From CAZKJL01 sp964611095 (GTDB lineage Bacteria; Patescibacteriota; Gracilibacteria; Peribacterales; Peribacteraceae), in NCBI GenBank assembly GCA_964611095.1, contig CAZSWJ010000002.1:1-64000 (forward strand): 64,000 nt of DNA, given 5' to 3'. A model generated the notes under the pieces. The model saw only the letters and a list, made by a program, of their open reading frames with translations, searched no databases and had not been told where the DNA came from. This document shows, in pieces, positions 24,630 to 33,270 of the stretch. Position 1 is the first letter of the stretch. Each line of letters begins with the position of its first letter. Made by a program: the position numbers and the translations under genes.

Positions 24630-26405
24630 TTACTGCTTGATGAGAACGATGACGGTTTTGCCTTCGTCGAGACCCGTGACTTCGATGGCACCGCCTTCGC
24701 CTTCCATGCCGGTCGTGACGGGGACTTCGTCGTAGCTCCTGCCGTCCTCCTTGAGAACGCGGACGATGCTGGTGCCGGAAGCGGTTTCCACGACGGAGCG
24801 CAGCGGCACGGTGACCACGTCCTTGCGTGAACCCGTGATGATGTCGGCGTCGCCCGTCATGCCGACTTTCAGCGAGAGAATGTTCTCATTGAAGTCGAGC
24901 TTGATGCGGTATTTCGGCACGCCGTCCTTGTCGGTGGCTGCGGAATCGATTTCACCGACGTGAATCGGAAACGGCGTGGCGCGGAACGCATCGAGCGTGA
25001 TGGAACCGCTTTGGCCGAGGACCACCTTGGGAATGTCCACTTCGGACACGAACATTTCGATGCGGTACGGCGAGTTGCCGAGCATCGTGATGGCGGGCTC
25101 GCTGATGGGGCGGATTTGTCCGACTTTCACGTTCACTTTCGTGACGATGCCGTCCACCGGAGCGATGAGAATCGCGTCGCGAAGCTGAGCGGAAGCACGG
25201 GCCACATCGGCCTGAGCCTGTCGCACGCGGGCGCGGGCGGCGTCGATATCGGTCTGACGGGCGGGTGCCTTCTTGAGAGCCAGCTGCGCCTCTTCGATGG
25301 TGAGGAGCGTCTGATACGTGGCGATGTCGGCCTTGGCCTTGTCGCGGCTGCCCTGGAGGGTGGTCACCTGCGATTGCTGGGAAGCGATGGAGCTGTCGTA
25401 GGACGCCGATGCATCACGAAGCGACTTCGTGGTGCTGTCGATCGTGGAAAGCGCCGTTTGAACGTAGGACTTCTGCGTGGCGATGGTGCTCTTGTTCGTC
25501 TCCTTCGACGTGTTCGTAAAATATGAGGTGAGAGCGAGATTCGAGATGATGTCGTACGCGCGGTTGCTGATGTCCGCGGCGAACGCGATGGAAATGCGAG
25601 CCTGACTGAGTTGGGTCAGTGCGGCCTGATAATCGGACGGTGCGGGCTTGGCCTGCAGAGCGGTGAGATCGTTCAGGGCGGTCGTGATGTTCTGCATCAT
25701 CGTGTCGTAGCCTGTCGGGATGCTCTTCACGACGGCATCGGAGACGTCGTTGGCACCGAAGACTCCCTTGATGGCCTGGAGCGCGGTCTTCGCGACGGCG
25801 ATTTGCTGCGAAGCGGTGCTGCCTGCGGTGGAAACTTGGCCCGACAAATTGATCGACGCCTCGCGCTTCACGGTCTCCAGCTGCGAGAGAGCGGTGACCA
25901 AGTTTTCTTCGGAACTCCTGAGCGACTGCTTGGCGGCCTCGAGCGTTGCGCGCTTGTTGGCGACTCCCGCCTCGGCAATGACGATGTCTTCCGGGCGAGA
26001 TCCTTGCAGCAAGGCATCGAGTGCCGCTTGCGCCGACTGGACGTTGGCACTGGCACCCGCGACTCCGGCGGCAAGCGTTCCCGAGCGAAGCGAAGCCAAT
26101 TTCTGCCCCGCCTTCACGTGAGCGCCTTCTTTGACGAGCACTTCGGCGACGACGTCGGTGGCGGAAAACTGGAGCTCCAAATCTTTTTCGGACACGACGG
26201 TGCCGACGGCTTCCACGGTCTGCTTGAGATCACCGCGTTCGCTGACCGCCGTGACATACACGGGCTGTGCCGGACGCGTGACGGCGTAGGACATCCATGC
26301 GATGAAGAGGACGACGACGACCGCGATGCTCGCCTTGAGGTGTGCGCGGATGAAGCGCCATGCGGATTTGAAGGGGCCGACGATGCGGGAGAGAAGAGTG
26401 TTCAT
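24630..26405 (-). CDS. MacA/HlyD-type periplasmic adaptor protein
   Basis: A 591-residue, longer-than-usual adaptor. One N-terminal membrane anchor at about 25-45 (ASIAVVVVLFIAWMSYAV) is followed by beta-barrel/lipoyl parts (AVGTVVSEKDLELQFSATDV, VLVKEGAHVKAGQKLASLRS). A long, mostly helical hairpin runs from about 115 to 400, rich in Ala, Gln, Ser and Thr, then the returning lipoyl strand (DAILIAPVDGIVTKVNVKVG) and a C-terminal barrel. The extended hairpin may bridge a thick wall. It is second in the marR-led operon and partners the ATPase and permeases. Confidence 0.88.
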   Translation of the reverse strand: MNTLLSRIVGPFKSAWRFIRAHLKASIAVVVVLFIAWMSYAVTRPAQPVYVTAVSERGDLKQTVEAVGTVVSEKDLELQFSATDVVAEVLVKEGAHVKAGQKLASLRSGTLAAGVAGASANVQSAQAALDALLQGSRPEDIVIAEAGVANKRATLEAAKQSLRSSEENLVTALSQLETVKREASINLSGQVSTAGSTASQQIAVAKTALQAIKGVFGANDVSDAVVKSIPTGYDTMMQNITTALNDLTALQAKPAPSDYQAALTQLSQARISIAFAADISNRAYDIISNLALTSYFTNTSKETNKSTIATQKSYVQTALSTIDSTTKSLRDASASYDSSIASQQSQVTTLQGSRDKAKADIATYQTLLTIEEAQLALKKAPARQTDIDAARARVRQAQADVARASAQLRDAILIAPVDGIVTKVNVKVGQIRPISEPAITMLGNSPYRIEMFVSEVDIPKVVLGQSGSITLDAFRATPFPIHVGEIDSAATDKDGVPKYRIKLDFNENILSLKVGMTGDADIITGSRKDVVTVPLRSVVETASGTSIVRVLKEDGRSYDEVPVTTGMEGEGGAIEVTGLDEGKTVIVLIKQ

Positions 26406-26431
26406 GGGGTCGAATGAGAAAGCGGGGGGCT

Positions 26432-26866
26432 TTAAGCGGAGAGAGAAGAGCGGTCGAGAACCTTCTTGAGGATGGAATCCAACGCCTGAAGATCGTCTTC
26501 GGAAAGGGTGGACAGGATAGCGGAAATCATCTGCCGACGCTCGGACATTTTCTTCTTCATCATCGTGGTTCCCGCCTCCGTCAACTGAAGACGAACGAGA
26601 CGCCTGTTCGTTGCGTCGTGATAACGTTCCACGTACTTCTTCTTCACCAAACGATCCATGAGAACCGTGGCCGAGGGCGACGTGACGCAGAGCGTTTTCG
26701 CGATGTCTTTCATCGATGTACCCGGGTGTTCGAAAATGAACCCGAGAGCATGGAGGTGTCCCATGTGAAGCTCGTCACCGATGCGGGACAACATCTTCTT
26801 TTTCAAATGACGTCCGATTTGGAACGCCGAATGCATGATGCCGTCGGTCGAATCTTTCGTAGGCAT
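26432..26866 (-). CDS. MarR-family transcriptional regulator
   Basis: A 144-residue winged-helix regulator. The HTH is TSMKDIAKTLCVTSPSATVL followed by MDRLVKKKYVERYHDATNRR, the standard recognition helix and wing with the basic wing tip. Flanking N- and C-terminal helices provide dimerisation. It is the first gene of the export operon and lies just downstream of a perfect 13-bp palindrome that overlaps the start site of its own promoter. Known MarR proteins repress such operons until a ligand binds, so autorepression of the whole transporter unit is likely. The ligand is unknown. Confidence 0.92.
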   Translation of the reverse strand: MPTKDSTDGIMHSAFQIGRHLKKKMLSRIGDELHMGHLHALGFIFEHPGTSMKDIAKTLCVTSPSATVLMDRLVKKKYVERYHDATNRRLVRLQLTEAGTTMMKKKMSERRQMISAILSTLSEDDLQALDSILKKVLDRSSLSA

Positions 26867-26874
26867 ACGAATAG

Positions 26875-26916
26875 TTAGATCATCTAAATTTTAGTTTTTA
26901 ATGTTCAAATTGTCAA
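26875..26916 (-). promoter_or_regulatory. marR operon promoter and palindromic operator
   Basis: Minus strand: consensus TTGACA (26916-26911), a 17-bp spacer and TAAAAT (26893-26888). The perfect palindrome TTAGAT-C-ATCTAA (26887-26875) follows at once and covers the expected start site. A MarR dimer bound here would block transcription. Confidence 0.75.
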
Positions 26917-26964
26917 GGCACTGCCAATCCCCTCTTTTTCTTGTCCTGAAGCCATTTTCGATGA

Positions 26965-27786
26965 TTACTTCGACGTCCTGAACGCCGCGAGCGCTTCGTC
27001 GACGGCCTGGTCCACGGGTTTCAACTTCACGCCGGCATCGATCATTTTCTGCGAACTCAGGATGCAGTTGCTGCGCCCGGCCTTTACGACATCGCCGAGA
27101 TGATTCAGCGTCAGGCGTTCGAATGTGTGGTTCGGATCGACGATTTTTTTGTAGCGCTCCATGATGGCGTACGGCGAAATGAGTCCCGGGTTCACCGCGT
27201 TGAAAATTCCCGTGGCGCGTTTGTCGATGAGGATTTTGAGACCGGCGAAGAAATCGGGCAGGTACGTGAGCGAGTTTTCGGTGTCCAAAACCTTCGGGTA
27301 TTTGACCAATTTCGTGATGAGATTACGCGCGTTTTTGGAACCGTCGAACGGCATGCGGAGCCGCAGCTGCAGGACGGGAAACGGCTTCAGGAGCTGGTCG
27401 CTCATGAACTTCGTGAGCGAGTAGAAGCTGCCCGTGAAATTCGGAAATTCGTCCTCCGTGAACGCGTGATCGGCGGGTCCTTGGTAGATGCAGCCCGAAC
27501 CGATATGCACCATGTAGATCTTCCTCTTCGTACACTCCTCGAGCAGCACGAGCGGGCCTGTGACGTTGCTTCGCAGCGTTTCCATCTTGTGATCCTCGCA
27601 CCAGTCGACGTTGGGTTTTCCCGTTTTGCCCGCGGCGTTGATGACGACGTCGGGCTTGATCTCATCGAGGATCTTTGCGACCGCGACGGGGTCGGCGATA
27701 TCGACGCGCGGAGTATGCGCATCGGGATACAGCTCCTTGAGGTAGGAACCCATGAATCCGCCGGCACCGAAAATGAGGGTCGTCAC
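26965..27786 (-). CDS. RmlD-like sugar-nucleotide reductase (SDR family)
   Basis: 273 residues from a GTG start. The N-terminal Rossmann motif is GAGGFMGSYL (GxxGxxG), then DVVINAAGKTGKPNVDWCED and IGSGCIYQGP, with a catalytic Y-x3-K in FYSLTKFMSD. This matches RmlD / 3,5-epimerase-4-reductase-like enzymes that make deoxysugar nucleotides for envelope glycans. GTG 27786 is preferred because TACAAT lies 6 nt upstream and the fold begins at TTLIFGAGG. The ATG at 27801 (five residues more) would place that box inside the gene. Longer frames run into the repeat upstream. Substrate not determinable. Confidence 0.8.
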   Translation of the reverse strand: MTTLIFGAGGFMGSYLKELYPDAHTPRVDIADPVAVAKILDEIKPDVVINAAGKTGKPNVDWCEDHKMETLRSNVTGPLVLLEECTKRKIYMVHIGSGCIYQGPADHAFTEDEFPNFTGSFYSLTKFMSDQLLKPFPVLQLRLRMPFDGSKNARNLITKLVKYPKVLDTENSLTYLPDFFAGLKILIDKRATGIFNAVNPGLISPYAIMERYKKIVDPNHTFERLTLNHLGDVVKAGRSNCILSSQKMIDAGVKLKPVDQAVDEALAAFRTSK

Positions 27787-27837
27787 GGGGGTATTGTACA
27801 TGTCGGGACTGAAAGCAGGGAAAGCTTCTAAGCGAAG

Positions 27838-27900
27838 GCGGGTAGCGGTTGGCGGTAGCGGGTAGAAATACCTAAGCCCAACCGCTACTCGCGACCCGCT
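27838..27900. repeat. GCGGGTAGCGG-family inverted repeat, intergenic
   Basis: The left arm GCGGGTAGCGGTTGGCGG plus TAGCGGGTAG (27838-27865) and the right arm AACCGCTACTCGCGACCCGCT (27880-27899) form an imperfect hairpin. It lies between the divergent reductase and YgjP-type genes. Confidence 0.8.
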
Positions 27901-27907
27901 CGTCGTA

Positions 27908-27913
27908 TACAAT
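27908..27913 (+). promoter_or_regulatory. Probable -10 box of the YgjP-like gene
   Basis: TACAAT, 7 nt before ATG 27921; no Shine-Dalgarno. Confidence 0.5.
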
Positions 27914-27920
27914 CCGCCCG

Positions 27921-28613
27921 ATGTCCCCTTTCCCCTATCGCATCGAGCGCACGCGCAACCGCCATTCGAGGGCGGTGCTGAAAGATGACGTCATCGTGAT
28001 ACGTCTGGGAAAGTGGATGACGGCGGCCGAAGAAGCCAGGCACATTGAAATTCTGCTCGAACGAATGTCGAAAGCCGCGGCGCGTGAATCGCTCCGGCAT
28101 CGCATCGATCCATTCCGGGAGCTGATGAAGGAAGGAGCTTCCGCCGAGATTATTCTTTCCACGGGACAAACCGTCCATTTCAGCGTGGAAGCCGCTGAAA
28201 AAACACGTGCGTTGCGCAGAGAAAACGGTTGGCACATCAAAAGAAGTCCGCAGACGGACACGCGTACGTTCCACCGATTCCTCTGGAGACTTCTCGCCGA
28301 TTCAGCCAAAGAAGAACTGACGCGGTTCGTGCATGCCACGAATGCCGAAACACTTGCCGTATCGATTCGAAAAGTCACGCTGAAACTGATGCGCTCACGC
28401 TGGGGAAGCTGCTCGCAACACGGCATCATCGCTCTCTCCACTCCCCTGCTCTGCACGACGCCCGGGATTCTGCGGTACGTCGTTATCCACGAACTGTCGC
28501 ACATCCCGCATCCGAATCACTCGGCAAGATTTTGGGCGACGGTGGAAACACACATGCCCGAGTACCGTGAAGAACTCACGAAGATCAAACGGTACAAGCT
28601 GCCGCAGATCTGA
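27921..28613 (+). CDS. YgjP/SprT-like metal-dependent hydrolase
   Basis: A 230-residue protein of the YgjP (DUF45) group. The C-terminal zinc site is VVIHELSHIPHPNHSARFW: HELSH supplies two His and the Glu, and the His of NHS is the third ligand. It is preceded by the family hallmark RSRWGSCSQHGIIALSTPL. The N-terminal half is beta-rich and variable (YRIERTRNRHSRAVLKDDVI). The family is predicted to be a zinc metallopeptidase, but few members have a known substrate. The transcript is probably leaderless. Confidence 0.85.
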   Translation: MSPFPYRIERTRNRHSRAVLKDDVIVIRLGKWMTAAEEARHIEILLERMSKAAARESLRHRIDPFRELMKEGASAEIILSTGQTVHFSVEAAEKTRALRRENGWHIKRSPQTDTRTFHRFLWRLLADSAKEELTRFVHATNAETLAVSIRKVTLKLMRSRWGSCSQHGIIALSTPLLCTTPGILRYVVIHELSHIPHPNHSARFWATVETHMPEYREELTKIKRYKLPQI

Positions 28614-28658
28614 CGCAAATCGTGAAATGAGGCGTAGTCAGCGAAACGTGAAATGCGC

Positions 28659-28664
28659 TATAAT
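28659..28664 (+). promoter_or_regulatory. -10 box of ftsK
   Basis: A perfect TATAAT followed by 8 nt (GATCGCCG) and then the ftsK ATG, implying a leaderless mRNA. Confidence 0.55.
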
Positions 28665-28672
28665 GATCGCCG

Positions 28673-30922
28673 ATGGCCAAAAAGCGTCGCAAAGGCATTC
28701 GCAGGACCAAGCGCCGAAAGGCGAAAAACGACCTGCTTGAGCTTGAGCTGGAAGACCACACGAGGAGACAGGTGAAAGCCGTTCTCAGCATCGGCGTTGG
28801 CTTGGTGCTCTTCTTGGCGCTCGGTAACGGAGCGGGAACCATGGGCCTCGCCATCAACCGCGTCCTCACCTTCCTCTTCGGAAGCTGGAACGTGCTCTTC
28901 CCGTCCGCACTCGTGCTCCTGGGCTGCCTCCTCATGATCGGCAGTTCGCCGAACATCGAGCTCAAGCGCACCGTGGGAGTGACGCTCGTCCTTGGAACGT
29001 TCTTGGGCTTGGCTCAACTCAGCGCTCCTCTGGCCGAACTCGCCGACAAGCGCGATGAACTCGCGGGCGCCATCGGATTCATGGTGGCATTCCCCTTCGC
29101 CGCATTCCTGACCAAAGAAGCCGGCTACATCATGCTCGGGGCTCTCATGGTCGCGGGCGTCTTCATCACGTTCGAGCCCGACTTGCCCGCAATTTTCCGC
29201 AAGCTCATGGCGCGCACGGAGGAAAAGCCCGCCAAGCGCACGCGCAAAGAAGAGGATTCCGCGGAAGAAGATGAGGAGGTGGCGGAAATCGAGGATGTTG
29301 ATTTGGTGGAACAGGATGCCGAAGCACCGGACATCAACATCGTTCGTCCCAACTTCGAAGCCGAACGCGTGAAGCCCGCCGGCAAGCCCGGCGCGGTCGC
29401 CGCAGCCAAAGCCAAGACCAAGGAACTCCTGGAGATGACCGACAAGCGTTTCGAGGAATGGAAGTTCCCCGAGATGGACTTGCTGGAGAACAAGCGCAGC
29501 GAAATCACGGTCGATGACGATGATCTCAAGGAACAGGCGGCGCTCATCAAAGAGAAGCTGGCCGAGTTCGAAGTGAACGTCACGATGAAAGACGCGCACC
29601 CCGGCCCGACGGTCACGCAGTTCACGCTGCAGCCGGCCGAAGGCATCAAGCTGAGCAAGATCGAAAACCTGAAGAACGATTTGGCCCTTGCTCTTGCGGC
29701 GCAAAGCCTGCGCATCGAGGCACCGATTCCGGGCAAGGCGCTCGTCGGCATCGAAATGCCGAACGAGAAGCGCTCCACGGTATACCTCCGCGAGCTCCTC
29801 GAGTCCCAGCAGTTCAAGCAGACCGAATCCCCGCTTACCATTCCTCTCGGACGCGGCGTCTCGGGTGACGCGTACGTCGCCACCATCGAGGACATGCCTC
29901 ACTTGCTCATCGCCGGAGCCACCGGTGCGGGTAAGTCCGTCGGAATGAACACGTTCCTCATTTCTCTCCTGTTCCAGAACGCGCCGCACGAACTCAAGTT
30001 CATTCTCATCGATCCCAAGCGCGTGGAGCTCATGCCCTACAACGGCATCCCGCACCTGCTCACGCCCGTCATCACCGATTCCGACAAAGCTCTGCAGGCG
30101 CTTCGCTGGGCCATCGCCGAAATGGGACGACGCTTGCACCGCTTCTCCGAGGCGGGCGTCCGCAACCTCGCCGAGTACAACGAGAAGCAGGAGGAGGAAG
30201 AGAAGAAGCTGCCGCGCATCGTCATCGTCATCGACGAGCTCGCCGACCTCATGATGCGCCAGCACCGCAAAGACACCGAGACGATGATCGCCCGCATCGC
30301 ACAGATGGCACGCGCCGTCGGCATGCATCTCATCATCGCCACCCAGCGCCCCAGCGTGGACGTCATCACGGGTCTCATCAAAGCCAACATCCCCACGCGC
30401 ATCGCCTTCCGCGTCGTGAGCGCCGTGGACTCCCGCACCATCTTGGACTCCATCGGAGCCGAAGACCTGCTCGGACGCGGCGACATGCTCTACATGACCG
30501 CATCGACGCCGAAGCCCGTACGCATCCAGGGCATCTTCATTTCGACGAAGGAAATCGAGCGCGTCATCAACGCCGTGAAGATTGCGGGCGGCGGCATGCT
30601 CACGGAAGAAATCACGCTCGGTGACGGCAACGCCCAAGGTGAGAACCAGGCCGTGACCGGAGCCACCGGGCTCATCAACCTGGATGCCGATGACAACGGC
30701 GGCGACGACATCTTCTTCGAAGCAGTACGCGTGGTGCAGGAAACGGGCAAAGCATCGGCCTCGCTGCTGCAACGCCAGCTCAAAGTGGGTTACGCCCGTG
30801 CCGCGAGACTCCTCGACATCATGGAAGAGAAAGGCGTCGTGGGCCCCGCCGACGGTGCCAAGCCCCGCAAGGTGTACATCGACCGCATGGCGGGCTCCGA
30901 GGCCGAGGTGAACATCGGCTGA
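28673..30922 (+). CDS. ftsK: DNA translocase FtsK/SpoIIIE
   Basis: A 749-residue septal DNA pump that moves chromosome ends during division. A basic start (MAKKRRKGIRRTKRRKAK) precedes four or five membrane helices at about 38-175, then an acidic linker (EEDSAEEDEEVAEIEDVD). The motor has Walker A GATGAGKS near residue 418, FILIDPKRVELMPYNGIPHL, Walker B VIVIDELADLM and IATQRPSVDVITGLIKANIP. A C-terminal gamma winged-helix domain (LLQRQLKVGYARAARLLDIM) reads KOPS-like sites. It is shorter than E. coli FtsK mainly in the linker, as in SpoIIIE. Confidence 0.96.
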   Translation: MAKKRRKGIRRTKRRKAKNDLLELELEDHTRRQVKAVLSIGVGLVLFLALGNGAGTMGLAINRVLTFLFGSWNVLFPSALVLLGCLLMIGSSPNIELKRTVGVTLVLGTFLGLAQLSAPLAELADKRDELAGAIGFMVAFPFAAFLTKEAGYIMLGALMVAGVFITFEPDLPAIFRKLMARTEEKPAKRTRKEEDSAEEDEEVAEIEDVDLVEQDAEAPDINIVRPNFEAERVKPAGKPGAVAAAKAKTKELLEMTDKRFEEWKFPEMDLLENKRSEITVDDDDLKEQAALIKEKLAEFEVNVTMKDAHPGPTVTQFTLQPAEGIKLSKIENLKNDLALALAAQSLRIEAPIPGKALVGIEMPNEKRSTVYLRELLESQQFKQTESPLTIPLGRGVSGDAYVATIEDMPHLLIAGATGAGKSVGMNTFLISLLFQNAPHELKFILIDPKRVELMPYNGIPHLLTPVITDSDKALQALRWAIAEMGRRLHRFSEAGVRNLAEYNEKQEEEEKKLPRIVIVIDELADLMMRQHRKDTETMIARIAQMARAVGMHLIIATQRPSVDVITGLIKANIPTRIAFRVVSAVDSRTILDSIGAEDLLGRGDMLYMTASTPKPVRIQGIFISTKEIERVINAVKIAGGGMLTEEITLGDGNAQGENQAVTGATGLINLDADDNGGDDIFFEAVRVVQETGKASASLLQRQLKVGYARAARLLDIMEEKGVVGPADGAKPRKVYIDRMAGSEAEVNIG

Positions 30923-30923
30923 G

Positions 30924-31208
30924 TTACGCGCTGAGCGAATACGCCTGTACCGGGCTTCCCGACGAAGGCCGTGGTCTTGGTTGTGCCGGAACATCACCCG
31001 GCCCATCGAAAGGATCATGACCGTCCGGATATTCGCCGTCGGGCGGCTCGTCGTCGTTCGGCCGATTGTTCGCGATCGTCACATTCATGTTCTCGCGCAC
31101 GAAACGCTCCGTGTCATCGCGCATCGCATAGACGGGATCGGACCGCCTTTTGCGGGCTTCTTCCTCCAGTCGCCCTTCGCTCAAACCTGATCCACCGTAT
31201 TTCTCCAT
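30924..31208 (-). CDS. Hypothetical small hydrophilic protein
   Basis: A 94-residue protein. Residues 1-50 are charged and helical (GLSEGRLEEEARKRRSDPVY, FVRENMNVTIAN). The second half is rich in Asp, Pro and Gly (NDDEPPDGEYPDGHDPFDGP) and disordered. There are no membrane segments or known motif. A TAGTGT box ends 7 nt before the ATG. Its stop lies 1 bp from the ftsK stop on the other strand. The tight fit between ftsK and rdgB supports a real gene. Confidence 0.5.
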   Translation of the reverse strand: MEKYGGSGLSEGRLEEEARKRRSDPVYAMRDDTERFVRENMNVTIANNRPNDDEPPDGEYPDGHDPFDGPGDVPAQPRPRPSSGSPVQAYSLSA

Positions 31209-31269
31209 GCGCCAAACACTACAGATCGACGAAGTTTTTGCAAAAATTCCGGGACCCGAGGCCGCGTGT

Positions 31270-31275
31270 TATGCT
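31270..31275 (+). promoter_or_regulatory. Probable -10 box of rdgB
   Basis: TATGCT, 8 nt before ATG 31284; no Shine-Dalgarno. It overlaps the alternative upstream start at 31266, favouring 31284. Confidence 0.4.
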
Positions 31276-31283
31276 TCCGCTCG

Positions 31284-31886
31284 ATGCAACTTCTTCTCGC
31301 CACGACGAACAAAGGCAAAGTCATCGAAATCGGCGAAGCGCTGTCGGGGCTTGAAATCGACTTCGCGGTACCGACGGACTTCGGCATCGCGGAGAATCCG
31401 CATGAGCACGGCGAGACGTACCGTGACAACGCGATCCTGAAGGCCGAGTTCTACCACTCACGCGCGAAGGTACCGACGCTCGCCGACGATTCGGGCATCG
31501 TCATCCATGCGCTCAAGGATGAACTCGGTGTGCAGACTCGGCGCTGGGGTGCGGGGCCCGATGCGAGTGACAAGGAATGGATCGATTATTTCTTGAAGCG
31601 CATGGAGCATGAGAGCGACAAGCGCGCGACCTTCATCTGCTCACTTGCGTACCTCGATGCGACGGGAACACTCCACACGTTCGAAGGTGCGTGCGAAGGA
31701 AGGATCACGCCGACGCTGGAGGCGGGCTACTTGGCGGGACTTCCCATCTCCGCCTGCTTCCGTCCCGACGGGTTCGATGCGGTGTACTCGGCCATGAGCA
31801 TCGAGGAGAAAAATGCGACGTCCCACCGAGGAAGGGCGCTTCTGAAACTCCGAAACTTCCTGGAATCGACGAAAGCTCCGGCATAA
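31284..31886 (+). CDS. rdgB: Non-canonical purine NTP pyrophosphatase (RdgB/HAM1 family)
   Basis: 200 residues from ATG 31284. The family hydrolyses dITP and XTP to the monophosphates, cleansing the nucleotide pool. Hallmarks are LLLATTNKGKVIEIGEAL (substrate loop), YRDNAILKAEFYH, TLADDSGIVIHAL (catalytic acidic residues), GRITPTLEAGYLAGLP and the C-terminal TSHRGRALLKLR. Some substitutions, for example RWGAGPDASDKEW where RYAG is usual, make it a slightly divergent member. Confidence 0.9.
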   Translation: MQLLLATTNKGKVIEIGEALSGLEIDFAVPTDFGIAENPHEHGETYRDNAILKAEFYHSRAKVPTLADDSGIVIHALKDELGVQTRRWGAGPDASDKEWIDYFLKRMEHESDKRATFICSLAYLDATGTLHTFEGACEGRITPTLEAGYLAGLPISACFRPDGFDAVYSAMSIEEKNATSHRGRALLKLRNFLESTKAPA

Positions 31887-32000
31887 TCCTCGATACATAA
31901 ATCATAGAAAGCCCTTCTGTAAGCCATATTTAATGAACACATAATTTGTTCATTTAGAGGCAACGTACCATGGTAAATATTAAATACTGAATATGCCAAT

Positions 32001-33224
32001 TTGGCTATTTTATGGTATAATATATGTATTAACAAATACACACACAACGTACAGCAGGCCTGGTCGGCACTGAAGTCCGGTGCCAAGAAACACAGCGACT
32101 TCCTCGCGTCCGTCGCTTGCGGCGCGCTCATGGGCGTGTTGTTCATTTCGGTCGTCCAAACGTACCAAGCACAAAGGTTTACGCAGATTCCGAAACCGGC
32201 AGGTGAGGTGCTGCACCTTGCCGCAGATTTGACTCCGCCCGCGGACGAAAGCTCTTCGGAGTCTTCGGTGAGTTCTTCCGAAGCCGAAATCCAACCGAGC
32301 ATCGTCATCGAAGAGAGCAGTTCCTCGAGTTCCCTGGAAGCGCAGTCTTCGTCGTCCGTCTCAAGCAGCGTTCCTGCCCCGAAACCCGTGGTTCCGAAGC
32401 CGGTGATCTCGACTCCGAAGCCCGCAGCTTCCTCGAGCGTTTCCTCCTCGGAACAGGCGCCCGTACCCGTATCGTCGAGCAGCTCCAGTTCCGTCGCAAG
32501 CTCCGTGAGCAGCAGCGCCTCGAGCGTTGCGCCCGAGCCCGAACCCGAGCCGCAGACGAACTCGTTCCCCGCCTTCGACCATGCATCGTTCCCCTTCGCG
32601 CGAACGCCGAACTGGGGAGCCATGCACTCCGCTGCGGTATGGAACAGAAGCAATTCTCAAATGACGGACGAGGACTTCGTAAAAATTCCCCGCTACGACA
32701 TGAACGTTCTCACGACGCCGATGGACAGCCTTTCCAAGCCCTGGCGAGAGGAAAATATTCCCGCCATCACCGCAAAACTCTTCTACTCCACGCGCTATTT
32801 CGGCGCGTACGACTTGGACGCCGGTGAGTACAGCGGCACGCACGTCGGAGTCGACCTGAAAGTCGCTCGCGGAGCTCCTGTCGGCGCCATCGGTGGCGGA
32901 CGAGTGAACGGGGTTTATACGACCCAGAATCTGGGACTCCACGTCATCATCGAACATCGCCTGAAGAACGGCGAAACGTACTACTCCGTCTACGGCCACT
33001 TCGATACGGCGGCCGTGAGCGTGGGTGACGACGTGGTTCCGGGCCAGACCGTGGGATACGTGGGTATGACCGGAAACACGACCGCTCCGCACCTCCACCT
33101 GCAGGTGGACCGCGGACAGCCCGGAGAGAAACATGTGCCGGTACCGCCCGGATCGAGCGGCGAGGTCGGCTCACGCGTGGTGAATCCCCTCACCTTCATC
33201 AGTCAGCACCGCAGCAAAGAATAA
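32001..33224 (+). CDS. M23-family peptidase with poly-Ser linker, membrane anchored
   Basis: A surface peptidase. One N-terminal membrane helix (SVACGALMGVLFISVV) is followed by a Ser/Pro linker of about 115 residues and a LytM/M23 domain in the last 150 residues: the ligands are in HVGVDLKVARGAPVGA and TAPHLHLQVDRG (HxH), with YSVYGHFDTA between. M23 enzymes cut peptidoglycan cross-links. The start is uncertain. The frame can open at TTG 32001, but TATAAT lies at 32016-32021 and the next methionine (32130) is inside the membrane helix; ATT 32028, 6 nt after TATAAT, would give the most natural N-terminus (NKYTHNVQQAWSALKSG). Confidence 0.8.
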   Translation: MAILWYNICINKYTHNVQQAWSALKSGAKKHSDFLASVACGALMGVLFISVVQTYQAQRFTQIPKPAGEVLHLAADLTPPADESSSESSVSSSEAEIQPSIVIEESSSSSSLEAQSSSSVSSSVPAPKPVVPKPVISTPKPAASSSVSSSEQAPVPVSSSSSSSVASSVSSSASSVAPEPEPEPQTNSFPAFDHASFPFARTPNWGAMHSAAVWNRSNSQMTDEDFVKIPRYDMNVLTTPMDSLSKPWREENIPAITAKLFYSTRYFGAYDLDAGEYSGTHVGVDLKVARGAPVGAIGGGRVNGVYTTQNLGLHVIIEHRLKNGETYYSVYGHFDTAAVSVGDDVVPGQTVGYVGMTGNTTAPHLHLQVDRGQPGEKHVPVPPGSSGEVGSRVVNPLTFISQHRSKE

Positions 33225-33227
33225 AAA

Positions 33228-33254
33228 ACGGCCCCCGCGAAGGAGCCGTCTTTT
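33228..33254. terminator. Intrinsic terminator between convergent genes
   Basis: ACGGC (33228-33232) pairs with GCCGT (33245-33249), with A-rich sequence to the left and TCTTTT to the right. It serves the M23 gene and possibly the convergent adhesin gene. Confidence 0.65.
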
Positions 33255-33270
33255 CGTTTGATGATCGAAA

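Noticed and set aside
21260..24735. Two long plus-strand open frames (455 and 703 codons) antisense to the transporter genes
   Set aside because: They mirror the minus-strand permeases and ATPase, are full of His/Asp/Glu/Arg from reversed codons and show no domain. The minus-strand genes have clear motifs.
28658..31018. A 786-codon minus-strand frame opposite ftsK
   Set aside because: Shadow of ftsK codon bias; low-quality composition and no motif.
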